Assembly: GCA_963668535.1 (NCBI GenBank) | Contig: OY764867.1 | Span: 992,001-1,056,000 of the forward strand | DNA: 64,000 bases | Source: F22 sp963668535 | GTDB lineage: Bacteria > Bacteroidota > Bacteroidia > Bacteroidales > Bacteroidaceae | Direction: 5' to 3' | In this document: in pieces, positions 1 through 9,200 of the stretch | Layout of the letters: each line of letters opens with the position of its first letter | How positions within the stretch are numbered: position 1 is the first letter of the stretch | Made by a program: the position numbers and the translations under genes | Notes under the pieces: generated by a model | Told to the model about the DNA's origin: nothing | Seen by the model: the letters and a program-made list of their open reading frames with translations, nothing else | The model's database searches: none

Positions 1-59
1 GTAAAACCAGTTGTCTTCGTGAAAAACTGCTTAAAGGTGACGTCTGGGAAATTAAGTAA
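1..59 (+). CDS. C-terminal end of an unidentified protein (partial)
   Basis: The reading frame starting at base 3 is open from the window edge and ends in TAA at 57-59, coding 18 residues that finish DVWEIK. A strong hairpin follows 25 bases later, which fits the end of a real gene. The fragment is too short to assign a family, and another frame is also open over this short stretch. Confidence 0.35.
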   Translation, partial: KTSCLREKLLKGDVWEIK

Positions 60-83
60 TTAGACGCAACTAGAGATATTATA

Positions 84-125
84 AAGAGCGGTCGATTAGT
101 ACTCATACACTAATCGACCGCTCTT
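84..125. terminator. Bidirectional terminator hairpin
   Basis: A perfect 17-bp inverted repeat (84-100 AAGAGCGGTCGATTAGT with 109-125) has an 8-base loop. It lies between the + strand gene ending at 59 and the - strand ComF-like gene, whose TAG stop (110-112) falls inside the hairpin. It probably serves both convergent genes. Confidence 0.8.
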
Positions 126-844
126 GCCAATACGAGTATACTGACTTTCAAACCACGTACCAATCGCATTGCATCTCCACATGCAACAATAGTAGATCCA
201 GTGGTCAAAACATCATCTACTAACAAAATATGTTTACCTGTTAAATCTTCTGGAATAGGACATGCAAACAAAGCCTCACTATTATTAATGCGTTCACCTC
301 TAGATAATTTCGTTTGAGTCGGGTTGTGTCTTTTACGTACCAACACATCATCTCGTTTGGGTATTTTTGTCACTTGATAAATACCCTCAATCAAACAATC
401 ACATTGGTTATACCCTCTAGTTTTGAGTCGTCTAGGATGCAAAGGAATGGGAACAATATAATCAATACCAGAGAAGAAATTTGTTTCAGTCAACAATTCC
501 TGCGCCATCATTCGTCCCATTTCTACACCTACCCAAGGCATATTTTTATATTTAAGACTATACACAATTTCAGAAAAAGGGCTATGACTATAATGATACA
601 TAAAACAATGAGCCCTCTCGATAGGCAATAAGCCCCAGAACAATTGTTCTACGTCATTGCCTTCTTTGGCCTGCATATGCGTATACGGGAAATTAGCAGC
701 ACACTGCAAACAAAACACTTTACCACCTCTATGCATTCGACCACCACAAACGATACAATACCTAGGAAAAATAAAGTGCATAAGATCTTCTCCTATACGA
801 TCAACAAATTTTCGCCAAAGAAAGGCAATACTAGTTTTTTTCAT
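110..844 (-). CDS. ComF-family phosphoribosyltransferase-like protein
   Basis: A 244-residue protein of the ComF/GntX family. Four cysteines near the N-terminus (about C30, C33, C45, C48) form the usual double-CxxC zinc-ribbon. A PRTase fold follows, with a PRPP-binding loop VDDVLTTGST near residues 209-218. Family members support DNA uptake in competent bacteria, but the enzymatic substrate is generally unknown. It lies 17 bases downstream of upp on the same strand, so the two PRTase-fold genes may be cotranscribed. The ATG at 844 is the only start that keeps the whole ribbon. A nucleotide-salvage role suggested by the neighbour is inference. Confidence 0.85.
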   Translation of the reverse strand: MKKTSIAFLWRKFVDRIGEDLMHFIFPRYCIVCGGRMHRGGKVFCLQCAANFPYTHMQAKEGNDVEQLFWGLLPIERAHCFMYHYSHSPFSEIVYSLKYKNMPWVGVEMGRMMAQELLTETNFFSGIDYIVPIPLHPRRLKTRGYNQCDCLIEGIYQVTKIPKRDDVLVRKRHNPTQTKLSRGERINNSEALFACPIPEDLTGKHILLVDDVLTTGSTIVACGDAMRLVRGLKVSILVLARAVD

Positions 845-861
845 ATAGGAGAATCAAAAAT

Positions 862-1515
862 TTACATTTTTTCGCCAAAGGCTAAATCACCTACATCCCC
901 TAATCCTGGCACAATATACGAGTGATCATTAATCACAGGATCTATAGCAGCACACCAAATTGTCGTAGTGGCTTCAGGAAAGACTTTCGCTATATAATCA
1001 ACAGCTTGTTGACTTGCAATGATACACGCTACATGGACATCTTTTGGCAATCCACGATTCAACATTGCTTTATATCCAAGTTCCATAGAACTTCCTGTAG
1101 CCAACATTGGATCGGTCATAATCAAAGTTTTACCATCTATACGTGGCGAAGCTAAATATTCGACGTGCACATCAAACTTCAACTTGTCTTTATACTTTCT
1201 ATATGCCGACACAAAAGCATTTTCAGCATCATCAAAATAGCTTAGGAAACCTGAATGAAAAGGCAATCCAGCTCGAAGAATAGTATTGAGAACTAACTGA
1301 TTATTATGAGTCGAAACAGTCGCTTTGTCCAAAGGAGTTTGCACCTCCTTGTCAGAATAATCAAAGGACTTACTAATTTCATAAGCCATAATTTCACCTA
1401 TTCTTTCAATGTTACGACGAAAACGCAATCTATCATTTTGCACATTGATATCTCTAATCTCAGCCAGATACTTATTCAATACCGAGTTCGTTTCACTTAA
1501 GTTGATAATTTTCAT
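862..1515 (-). CDS. upp: Uracil phosphoribosyltransferase
   Basis: Converts uracil and PRPP to UMP in pyrimidine salvage. From the chosen ATG the protein is 217 residues, the usual family size, with the PRPP loop TDPMLATGSS at about 134-143 and a C-terminal region ending in the family-like GDVGDLAFG. An upstream in-frame ATG at 1593 would add 26 residues with no family character and would cover the leader, so the start at 1515 (MKIINLSETN) is preferred. A weak -7-like element (TTACTTTGT, 1549-1557, one mismatch to TAnnTTTG) lies just upstream. The ComF-like gene follows 17 bases after the stop. Confidence 0.92.
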   Translation of the reverse strand: MKIINLSETNSVLNKYLAEIRDINVQNDRLRFRRNIERIGEIMAYEISKSFDYSDKEVQTPLDKATVSTHNNQLVLNTILRAGLPFHSGFLSYFDDAENAFVSAYRKYKDKLKFDVHVEYLASPRIDGKTLIMTDPMLATGSSMELGYKAMLNRGLPKDVHVACIIASQQAVDYIAKVFPEATTTIWCAAIDPVINDHSYIVPGLGDVGDLAFGEKM

Positions 1516-1671
1516 CCTGGTTAGGTTTTTAGGGGTTTCAAATTGAGTACAAAGTAACACAAAATAATCGGATTTGCCATATTCAGTTTTCACTTTTTGT
1601 TACGAAATTATAAAACGAATCCAATTAGAGAAATTTTTCTCCAATTGCTTCCTTCCTTCGATATATTGATG

Positions 1672-1680
1672 TATATTTGT
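1672..1680 (+). promoter_or_regulatory. Putative pckA -7 element
   Basis: TATATTTGT matches the Bacteroidota TAnnTTTG consensus exactly. No TTTG is seen at the expected 19-21 bases upstream. It would give a leader of roughly 95 bases before pckA. Confidence 0.55.
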
Positions 1681-1780
1681 ACGTGATGAAGCAAGGGTTA
1701 AGCTAAAAAACACCTTTGTATGTCTTATTAGTTTTAAGAAGATTTTATTCAATACCAATTTATTTAAAAGATTAAGGAAT

Positions 1781-3382
1781 ATGGCAAATCTAGATTTGAC
1801 AAAGTATGGTATCATGAATACCGCAGAGATTGTTCACAATCCATCTTACGATGTACTTTTCGAAGAAGAGACAAAAGAATCTCTTCAAGGTTTTGAAAAG
1901 GGTCAGGTAACTGAACTAGGTGCAGTTAATGTAATGACTGGTATCTATACAGGCCGTTCTCCTAAAGACAAGTTCTTTGTTAAGAACGAAGCTTCTGAGG
2001 ACTCTGTATGGTGGACATCTGAAGAATATGCAAATGACAACAAGCCTTGCTCTGAAGCTGCTTGGGACGACCTTCGCAAAAAAGCGATGACACAACTTAG
2101 TGGTGCTAAAAAACTTTTCGTTGTAGACACATACTGTGGTGCAAACGAAAATTCTCGTCTTAAGGTACGTTTTATTATGGAAGTTGCTTGGCAAGCACAC
2201 TTTGTAACTAACATGTTTATTCGTCCTACAGCTGAAGAACTTGAAACTTACGAACCTGATTTCGTATCTTTCAACGCATCTAAAGCAAAAGTTGACAACT
2301 ATAAAGAATTAGGTCTAAATTCAGAAACTGCTTCTGTATTTAACTTAGCATCAAAAGAACAAGTTATTTTGAATACTTGGTATGGTGGCGAAATGAAGAA
2401 AGGTATCTTTACACTAATGAATTACTATCTTCCTCGTAAAGGTATGGCTGCTATGCACTGCTCTGCCAACACTAATGAAAAGGGAGAGACTGCAATTTTC
2501 TTCGGCCTTTCAGGTACAGGTAAAACAACTCTTTCTACAGATCCTAAGCGTCAACTCATCGGTGATGACGAACATGGATGGGATGATGAAGGTGTATTCA
2601 ACTTTGAAGGTGGTTGCTACGCTAAAGTGATCAACCTAGACAAAGAAAGCGAACCAGATATTTACAACGCTATCAAACGTGATGCTCTTCTTGAAAACGT
2701 TACAGTAGACGCGAATGGTAAAATCGACTTTACAGACAATTCTACAACAGAAAACACTCGTGTCTCTTATCCAATTTACCATATTAAGAATATTCAAGTT
2801 CCATCAAAAGCTCCATCTGCTAAGAAAGTAATCTTCTTATCTGCTGATGCATTTGGTGTATTGCCTCCAGTTTCTATTTTGAATCCTGCACAGACTCAAT
2901 ACTACTTCCTATCAGGATTTACAGCTAAATTGGCAGGAACAGAACGTGGTATTACTTCTCCACAACCAACATTCTCTGCTTGTTTCGGCGCAGCATTCCT
3001 TTCACTACACCCTACTAAATATGGTGAAGAACTTGTGAAAAAGATGGAAGCTAATGGTGCTACTGCATATCTAGTAAACACCGGTTGGAATGGTACAGGT
3101 AAACGTATCTCAATTAAAGATACTCGTGGTATTATTGACGCAATTCTTGATGGTTCAATTGATAAGGCAGCGACAAAAACTATTCCTTACTTTGATTTCG
3201 TAGTTCCTACTGCACTTCCAAACGTAGATCCAGCAATCCTTGATCCACGTGATACTTACGCAACTCCAGAAGAATGGAATGGTAAAGCAGAAGAACTTGC
3301 TGGTATGTTTATTAAGAACTTCAACAAGTTTACTGGTAACGAAACTGGTAAAGCTCTAGTAGAAGCTGGTCCTAAGTTGTAA
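1781..3382 (+). CDS. pckA: Phosphoenolpyruvate carboxykinase (ATP)
   Basis: A 533-residue ATP-dependent PEPCK interconverting oxaloacetate plus ATP with PEP, CO2 and ADP. The substrate-binding TGRSPKDKF lies near residue 57. The P-loop-like kinase-1a motif GLSGTGKTTLS is at about 242-252, and the kinase-2/metal motif GDDEHGW at about 261-267. In succinate-producing Bacteroidota the enzyme often runs in the carboxylating direction to make oxaloacetate while conserving ATP; that direction here is inference. AAGGA lies just before the ATG. The gene stands alone between an upstream TATATTTGT element and a strong terminator, so it is probably monocistronic. Confidence 0.97.
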   Translation: MANLDLTKYGIMNTAEIVHNPSYDVLFEEETKESLQGFEKGQVTELGAVNVMTGIYTGRSPKDKFFVKNEASEDSVWWTSEEYANDNKPCSEAAWDDLRKKAMTQLSGAKKLFVVDTYCGANENSRLKVRFIMEVAWQAHFVTNMFIRPTAEELETYEPDFVSFNASKAKVDNYKELGLNSETASVFNLASKEQVILNTWYGGEMKKGIFTLMNYYLPRKGMAAMHCSANTNEKGETAIFFGLSGTGKTTLSTDPKRQLIGDDEHGWDDEGVFNFEGGCYAKVINLDKESEPDIYNAIKRDALLENVTVDANGKIDFTDNSTTENTRVSYPIYHIKNIQVPSKAPSAKKVIFLSADAFGVLPPVSILNPAQTQYYFLSGFTAKLAGTERGITSPQPTFSACFGAAFLSLHPTKYGEELVKKMEANGATAYLVNTGWNGTGKRISIKDTRGIIDAILDGSIDKAATKTIPYFDFVVPTALPNVDPAILDPRDTYATPEEWNGKAEELAGMFIKNFNKFTGNETGKALVEAGPKL

Positions 3383-3410
3383 TCAATTTGATTAATCAGC
3401 AACTCTTATA

Positions 3411-3448
3411 AAAAGGGGGACATGTCATTCAAGACATGTCCCCTTTTC
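3411..3448. terminator. pckA terminator
   Basis: Arms AAAAGGGGGACATGTC (3411-3426) and GACATGTCCCCTTTTC (3433-3448) pair almost fully, with one G-T wobble, around a 6-base loop. T-rich on one side and A-rich on the other, it lies between convergent pckA and the glycosyltransferase and probably serves both. Confidence 0.8.
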
Positions 3449-3472
3449 ATTATACTAAAAGTCAAAATTTGA

Positions 3473-4645
3473 CTATTTAATAGTCAACACCTTAATCCAT
3501 TTTTTCGCTATATTATCTAGTGAGAATTCCATGGCTTTGTTCAAACATTCTCCCTGCATGCTTCCCAAATCTGCATTAGCCATATATTTCATAGCTTCAG
3601 CCAACAAGGGCACGTTAGCAGTCGGGAAAATCTTCGTATAAGAAGTGTTCCCCAATAACTCTTCACACACTGGTAAATCTGAACAAATAACAGGCAATCC
3701 ATGCGAAAGTGCTTCCATTAATACCAGAGGCATTCCCTCCCATCTAGAAGGCAGGATGTATACACTAGCTCCGCTATAATGTTTCTGAATATCTTTTGTA
3801 AAAGGAGATAAGATAATTCGATGGGCTACACCAGATTCATCGATCCATTTCTTCACATTATCTTCATCAGGACCTTCACCTACAATTTCCAAAGTCCAAT
3901 CATGATTATTTTGTGCAAATATAGAGAATGCTTTAATAAGTACATCAAATCCCTTCATTACAGGTGTCAGTCTCCCCACAGTCAAAAAACGCTTATTTGC
4001 AACATTAGCCACATCACCTGGCTGAAGAGTAACAGGATTATAGATATATTCTACATGTAAATCAAGGTGTTTCTTGAATAATGCCTGGTCATTCTTACAT
4101 AACACCACAATATCATCTAAGTATTTCATATGATGAGCGAAATGATGCTTAAGGTTTGGCAAATAAGGGTCCTTCATTTCAAAAAGTGCCTGATAAGAAT
4201 TATGCATCCATCCTATGACACGTGGACAAGTTAATTGTGTACGAATTGAGGCTAGTCGAAGAGACAAAAAAGCATGGACACCAATAATCACATCATAATC
4301 TTTTCTATTTAATACCTCAATCAATACCTGCTGTTTTCTTTTTGAAAAAGAAGAGACACCATATAGATCTGACATCCAGCGATTAGATGGCTTGAAAAAT
4401 TTGTACAACCCACTATATATCTTATTCAAGACATTTAAATGTTTTGGGATTTCAGGATAAGAGAAGTACTCAAATTTAATATTCACGGTATTAAGCTCAT
4501 ACAATGTTGTGTCTTCAGATAGTGGATCATCCAAAGTCAATATAGTAACCTCATGCTCCTTTGCAAAATAACGAGCAATTACGGCGGTAATACGCTGTAC
4601 ACCACCATAAGAAAATATAGAGTCAACAAAAAAACAAATCTTCAT
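3473..4645 (-). CDS. Glycosyltransferase family 4 (GT-B)
   Basis: A 390-residue retaining GT-B enzyme. The N-terminal Rossmann half starts with a glycine-rich SYGGVQR, typical of GT4 acceptor domains. The C-terminal half carries EGMPLVLMEALSHGLPV, the E-x7-E region that binds the sugar nucleotide. It probably transfers a sugar to a lipid-linked or polysaccharide acceptor at the cytoplasmic membrane; donor and acceptor cannot be told. No other sugar-polymer genes lie nearby, so it is an orphan rather than part of a capsule locus here. No clear -7 element was found in the 208 bases upstream. Confidence 0.88.
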   Translation of the reverse strand: MKICFFVDSIFSYGGVQRITAVIARYFAKEHEVTILTLDDPLSEDTTLYELNTVNIKFEYFSYPEIPKHLNVLNKIYSGLYKFFKPSNRWMSDLYGVSSFSKRKQQVLIEVLNRKDYDVIIGVHAFLSLRLASIRTQLTCPRVIGWMHNSYQALFEMKDPYLPNLKHHFAHHMKYLDDIVVLCKNDQALFKKHLDLHVEYIYNPVTLQPGDVANVANKRFLTVGRLTPVMKGFDVLIKAFSIFAQNNHDWTLEIVGEGPDEDNVKKWIDESGVAHRIILSPFTKDIQKHYSGASVYILPSRWEGMPLVLMEALSHGLPVICSDLPVCEELLGNTSYTKIFPTANVPLLAEAMKYMANADLGSMQGECLNKAMEFSLDNIAKKWIKVLTIK

Positions 4646-4853
4646 AATAGTATTAATAGTTGGTTATTATACAATCCTTCGGCAAGATACACATTTTCAT
4701 TAAAACGCCCTACACAACGTACCACACATTTATTAATTTAACTTACTCTCATTCGTTTACTTACGAGGTAGTACAGAACGTAATGTAGGAGATTTAAAAT
4801 TACTAAATAAGAATTTGAATAGAGGTAGGGTATTTATTCTGATATGACAATGT

Positions 4854-5200
4854 ATGAAACGATTTTGTAGCTTGTTTATTTGGGTCTGTTTGGGAGCTTT
4901 GCTAACTCCTGTATCCGCACAACTGGCGCATAGATGGGATTTTCAGTTTCTCTTAGGTTTTAGTAATTACATTACCACAGAGATAGAACCAGTGCTTACT
5001 TATAAGCGTACACCGTATCTAGGAGTCGGCATGGGCGTCTGCGTAAATTGGAGTTGGAGTGGAGTTTGGTTTTCCGTCCCCAGTTGCAATTCCTGACCCC
5101 AGAATTTGATATCCATCACTTTCAAGATATGACTTTTCAATTTGAAATATCTCTAGGTCTCACCCTCGCTTCCCCTCGAAATCGAGTGGCGGTAGTATAA
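4854..5200 (+). pseudogene. Frameshifted exported/outer-membrane-like protein
   Basis: The ATG at 4854 opens a protein with a clear signal peptide (hydrophobic core, then VSAQ). It continues with alternating hydrophobic residues (FQFLLGFSNYITTEIEPVL), as in small beta-barrels. The frame stops at 5094-5096. Moving to the -1 frame near 5036 gives a continuation reading LRKLELEWSLVF, then QLQFLTPEFDIHHF, ending in TAA at 5200. Restoring one base in ATGGGCGTCTGCG joins the two parts into a protein of about 115 residues. The family is not recognised. The break, the neighbouring repeats and the IS remnant suggest a decaying islet. Confidence 0.6.
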
Positions 5201-5326
5201 TGATACACGAGGTTTGTATATAGACAACGAAAAAGTTACAATCAGAGATAGATCATTGTATGGATGTGTGTATTTGGGAGCATCGTATCGGTTTTAACAG
5301 ACAAGTGTTTGATTTCGTTAAAAACT

Positions 5327-5409
5327 CAAGCGCTTGCGATTTTGTTTGCATCCCGATGTGTAGCAAAACGCGAGCGCTTGCGTTTTGCTACACAAGCGCT
5401 TGCGATTTT
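5327..5409. repeat. AAGCGCTTGCG repeat module with 15-bp hairpin
   Basis: CAAGCGCTTGCGATTTT occurs as a direct repeat at 5327-5343 and 5393-5409. Between the copies lies a perfect 15-bp inverted repeat, TGTGTAGCAAAACGC (5357-5371) with its complement at 5380-5394. Its 8-base loop GAGCGCTT contains the AGCGCT palindrome found in the flanking repeats. A REP-like or protein-binding role is only inference. Confidence 0.7.
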
Positions 5410-5473
5410 TCGTACAATAGATTTCAACATCTAAGGCGCGAAAGATGTACACATATATATCCCGTCTCACTGA

Positions 5474-5574
5474 CTTATATATAAGAGCGAGCTGGGAAGT
5501 ATATAAGAGCGAGCTCTTATATACTTGCTAGGTAGGTTGTCAAGTATATGACAACGCGCTCTTATATACTTGTC
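5474..5574. repeat. TATATAAGAGCGAGCTC palindrome cluster
   Basis: The unit TATATAAGAGCGAGCT appears at about 5477-5492 and again at 5500-5515. Its complement follows, so that AAGTATATAAGAG (5497-5509) pairs perfectly with CTCTTATATACTT (5514-5526) across CGAG. A further inverted copy, GCGCTCTTATATACTTG, starts at 5556. The region could form several alternative cruciforms. Confidence 0.7.
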
Positions 5575-5649
5575 AGAAAGGTGTGATGGGCAAGGTCGCT
5601 GTCTCGTATATAATGGGGTATAAAGCTGACGTATACTAATCAAGATATA

Positions 5650-6030
5650 CATTAAGGCTTTAAGGATGGCTGTGAGGCACAGAGAGTATAAGCAGGAACA
5701 GCTTATCCATCACTCGGATAGAGGGATACAATATTGTTGTCCAGCCTATCAACGTGAACTTAAGAAGTATCATATAACTTGTTCCATGACAGAATCCTAT
5801 GACCCTTGCAAATGCCGTTGCAGAACGCATAAATTGAGTCTTAAAACAGGAGTTTTTAAGAGATAGTTCTGCTATAGAAAAAGACATGCAAAGACTAGTA
5901 GCCCAAAGTATCGATATATAATAATCTTAGACCGCATTTATCTTGTCATATGCTCACCCCACAAGAGATGCATCAACAAAGAAAGATGCCTATTAGAACT
6001 TACTCAACGTTGTCTAAAAGCATAGTGTAG
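5650..6030 (+). pseudogene. IS3-family transposase (OrfB) remnant
   Basis: Carries the C-terminal part of an rve/DDE integrase core. HHSDRGIQYCC with ITCSMTESYDP is the second-Asp to pre-Glu stretch typical of IS3-family OrfB. A frameshift near 5812 moves the continuation to another frame: NAVAERIN (with the catalytic Glu), an in-frame TGA, then VLKQEFLRD. Another one-base loss near 5920 leads to NNLRPHLSCHML and a stop at 6030. The N-terminal half and the element ends are missing. It is clearly different in sequence from the intact IS3-family copies at 14.8 and 26.1 kb, so it records an older, independent insertion. Confidence 0.8.
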
Positions 6031-6094
6031 ACTTTGTCGATTAAATGAATTTCTTATATCTTGCAGTGAAATAGAAATCGAACAAATAAAAAAA

Positions 6095-6128
6095 TCAGGT
6101 CATAAGACTTGATAATCTTATGACCTGA
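6095..6128. terminator. Hairpin downstream of IS remnant
   Basis: TCAGGTCATAAGA (6095-6107) pairs perfectly with TCTTATGACCTGA (6116-6128) around an 8-base loop, preceded by an A-run. It may be the original terminator of the decayed + strand gene or part of the old element. Confidence 0.55.
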
Positions 6129-6218
6129 TAAATATCTGGTTAAGTACAGACCAGTGTGAAAATGTACTAAGTAAATAACTGTAACGCATATTCAGGACTA
6201 GTCAGCAAACAAAAAAAA

Positions 6219-6251
6219 GAGACTGTGCCAAAATTCTTTTGACACAGTCTC
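6219..6251 (-). terminator. secDF terminator
   Basis: GAGACTGTGCCAAAA (6219-6233) pairs with TTTTGACACAGTCTC (6237-6251), with one G-T wobble. On the - strand it is followed by a run of eight T (complement of the A8 tract at 6211-6218), a classical intrinsic terminator 30 bases beyond the secDF stop. Confidence 0.85.
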
Positions 6252-6280
6252 ATGAAATATATTATGTAATATACTACATA

Positions 6281-9200
6281 TTATGCTTTCTTAGCCATAC
6301 TCTTTTGCATAGTATATGCGATTGGAGCAGCAAGGAATAAAGAAGAAAGTGTACCAATCACAACACCTAGAATCATCGCAAATGAGAAACTACGGATAGA
6401 GTCACCTCCAAGGATGAAAATACAAACTAGGACGATCAACGTTGAAACAGAAGTACTAATTGTACGAGCCAAAGTAGTATTCAAAGAATCATTGAAGATC
6501 TGAACTCTGTCATGATTAGGATATAAACCGAAGAACTCACGGATACGGTCAAAGATGACCACCTTATCATTAATAGAGTAACCAATAGCTGTCAATATCG
6601 CACCAATAAAGGTTTGATCCACCTCAAGTGAAAATGGCAACCATCCCCAGCCAATAGCATATATACCCATAATAAGTAATGTATCACTTGTTAAAGCTAG
6701 TACAGAACCTACAGAATAAGATATATTGCGGAAGCGGAATAAGATATATAATGCGATGGCCAAAAGAGAAAGAACAACTGACCACACAGCAGACACCTTG
6801 ATATCCTCAGCAATAGTTGGTCCTACCTTTTGAGAACTAACAATGCTACCACCAACTGAAGTGTCACGGTTTTGGAAGTCATCAAGCGTTGTAGTAGGAG
6901 CTAGCTTAGATTTCAATGCCTTGAATAAAATAGCTTCCATTTGGTTATCTGCCTCAGATGAATTATTTTCAATATCAAAGTTGGTAGACACACGAACAGT
7001 TTTGCCATCACCACCTAAAGCAAGCACACTGACAGTTGCATCAGCACTTTTATTTTCATCAGCAGCAGCTACTTTTTGAATCTCAACCTTTACAAGTTTC
7101 TCAATGTTCTCAGGTACAACCTTTTCATCGAATACAACCTTGTAGTTACGTCCACCAGTAAAGTCGATACTTTGACTCATACCACGAGTAAACAAGAATC
7201 CAAGAGCAATAACAATTAATACTCCGAAAATTGCAAACGACTTTTTAGAGTTCCCCATGAAGTTGAACTTAGAGTCAACCATCATATTTTTGCTGAAAGA
7301 AGACGTAAATGTCAAATTCAAGAACTTATCTTTGCCTAGGTAATGTTCATATACCAAACGAGTCATAAAGACTGCTGTAAAGAATGAGCATATAATACCA
7401 ATGATCAATGTAGTAGCGAAACCACGGATAGGACCAGTACCGAAATTAAACAGAATAACACCAGTAATAATAGATGTCAAGTTCGAGTCAAAGATTGCAG
7501 AAAGTGCATTCTTATACCCATCAGTAATGGCCAATTTAACTCCTTTACCACCACGCAACTCTTCTTTTGTACGTTCGTAAATCAAAACGTTTGCATCGAC
7601 TGCCATACCCAATGTCAACACCATACCAGCAATACCAGACATTGTCAAAGCAGCTTGGAATGAAGCCAAGATACCCAGCGTAAAGAAGAAGTTCAAAATC
7701 AAAGCAGCATTAGCAATCATACCAGGGATCAAGCCATACATCATGCACATATATACCATAAGAAGTACAAGCGCAACAACAAATGAGATGAAACCTGCCT
7801 GAATAGAAGCAGCCCCAAGGGATGGTCCCACGATATCATCAGATACGATTTTTGCAGGTGCTGGCATACGACCTGACTTCAATACATTTGCTAAGTCTTT
7901 TGCTTCTTCTGGAGTAAAGTTACCTGAAATCTGTGAATTGCCACCTGTAATTTCAGTATTTACATTTGGTGCAGAGTACACAGTACCATCCAGTACAATA
8001 GCCACACATTTATTTATATTATCTTTAGTAACCTTCGCCCACTTTTTAGCACCTTGGGTATTCATCGTCATACTTACTACAGGTTCAGAAGTACGTTGAT
8101 CAAACTCATCACGAGCATCAGTTACTACATCACCTTCTAAAGCAGGAAGCATGCGGTTAGACTTGCTAGACTTGATCGCATACAAAGCAAACCCCATTGG
8201 ATTACCTTTGCGGTCTACTTCTGCTTTCACACCCCAATGAAGTGCAAGTGCCTTAGGAGCTGCAACTTTTGATTGGCGGAAGCAATCCATAACAAGTGCG
8301 GTATCTTGTTTAGCAACATATCCCAAAATAGGACCACGTCCACTATTTGCTTGACGAGCAAAGATTGCTAGAGTTTGTGCCACACGCACATCTTGTGAAG
8401 CCACTTGACTTGCTGCACTATCATCTTGCGTTGTTTCTGCTGCAAGCTTAGATTTCAAATCATCTGTAGCAACTTCTGCTTTTTCTACTTTGGCTGTGTC
8501 AGTAGTAGCAGATTGATTAGCCTTTTCAGCAGCAATTTGAGCTGCTGCATTTACAAATGGAGCAATCGCTTGAAGATCTTGTGTATATGTTGTCCAAAAT
8601 TGAAGATTCGCACTACCTTGAAGTAATTTACGTACACGTTCTGGGTCTTTCACACCTGGAAGTTCCACCATGATACGTCCCATTTTGTTTTCAAGCTTCT
8701 GAATACGAGGTTGAGTTACACCAAAACGGTCAATACGAGTACGCAACACATTGAATGAGTTATTAACTGCATCGTCTACACGACCACGAAGAACACTTTC
8801 GATTTCGGCATCTGTTGATTTTGCTGTCACTACACCACGCAACTTAGCTGTTGCAAAGATTGCTGCAAGTGGTTTTTTGTCGGCCTGCTGACTGTAGTGC
8901 TTCATGAAAAGCGATACATAATCTTCTTGTGAATGACTTTGTTCTGCACTAGCCTCTGCAAGTGCTTTCTTAAAACCAGCATCTTGATTGTCTTCTGACA
9001 ATTGCTTCAATACATCAGCCACTTCTACCTGAAGAATAGCGTTCATACCACCTTTCAAGTCAAGACCGAGATTGATTTCTTGCTTTTGACAAGACTTGTA
9101 GTCATACCATAACCACACGGTGCCTTTTGAGATAGAATCAATAAAGTGTTCTCGCTTCGTCTGATTCACTGATCCATCTACCATTGCATATTTGTCGGCT

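Larger units (their letters stand above)
5201..5649. repeat. Non-coding repeat cluster: nested palindromes and direct repeats
   Basis: No convincing gene lies here. It holds at least four inverted repeats and two direct-repeat sets. The first group is the 5327-5409 module built on AAGCGCTTGCG. The second is the 5474-5574 module built on GTATATAAGAGCGAGCTC. The palindrome GTTGTCA-AGTATA-TGACAAC sits at 5537-5556. Short open frames through it consist only of repeat translation. Neither motif was noticed elsewhere in the window. Confidence 0.75.

Noticed and set aside
1600..1815. 71-codon - strand open frame upstream of upp
   Set aside because: It covers the pckA leader and start and shows no family character.
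5310..5575. CRISPR-like array
   Set aside because: Repeats are few, of two types, inverted as well as direct, with no regular spacers and no cas genes nearby.
5260..5652. Short open frames through the palindrome cluster on both strands
   Set aside because: Their products are translations of the repeats, with internal sequence repetition and no start signals.
6211..6218. A8 tract as a phase-variation site
   Set aside because: It is non-coding and is best read as the T-run of the secDF terminator.
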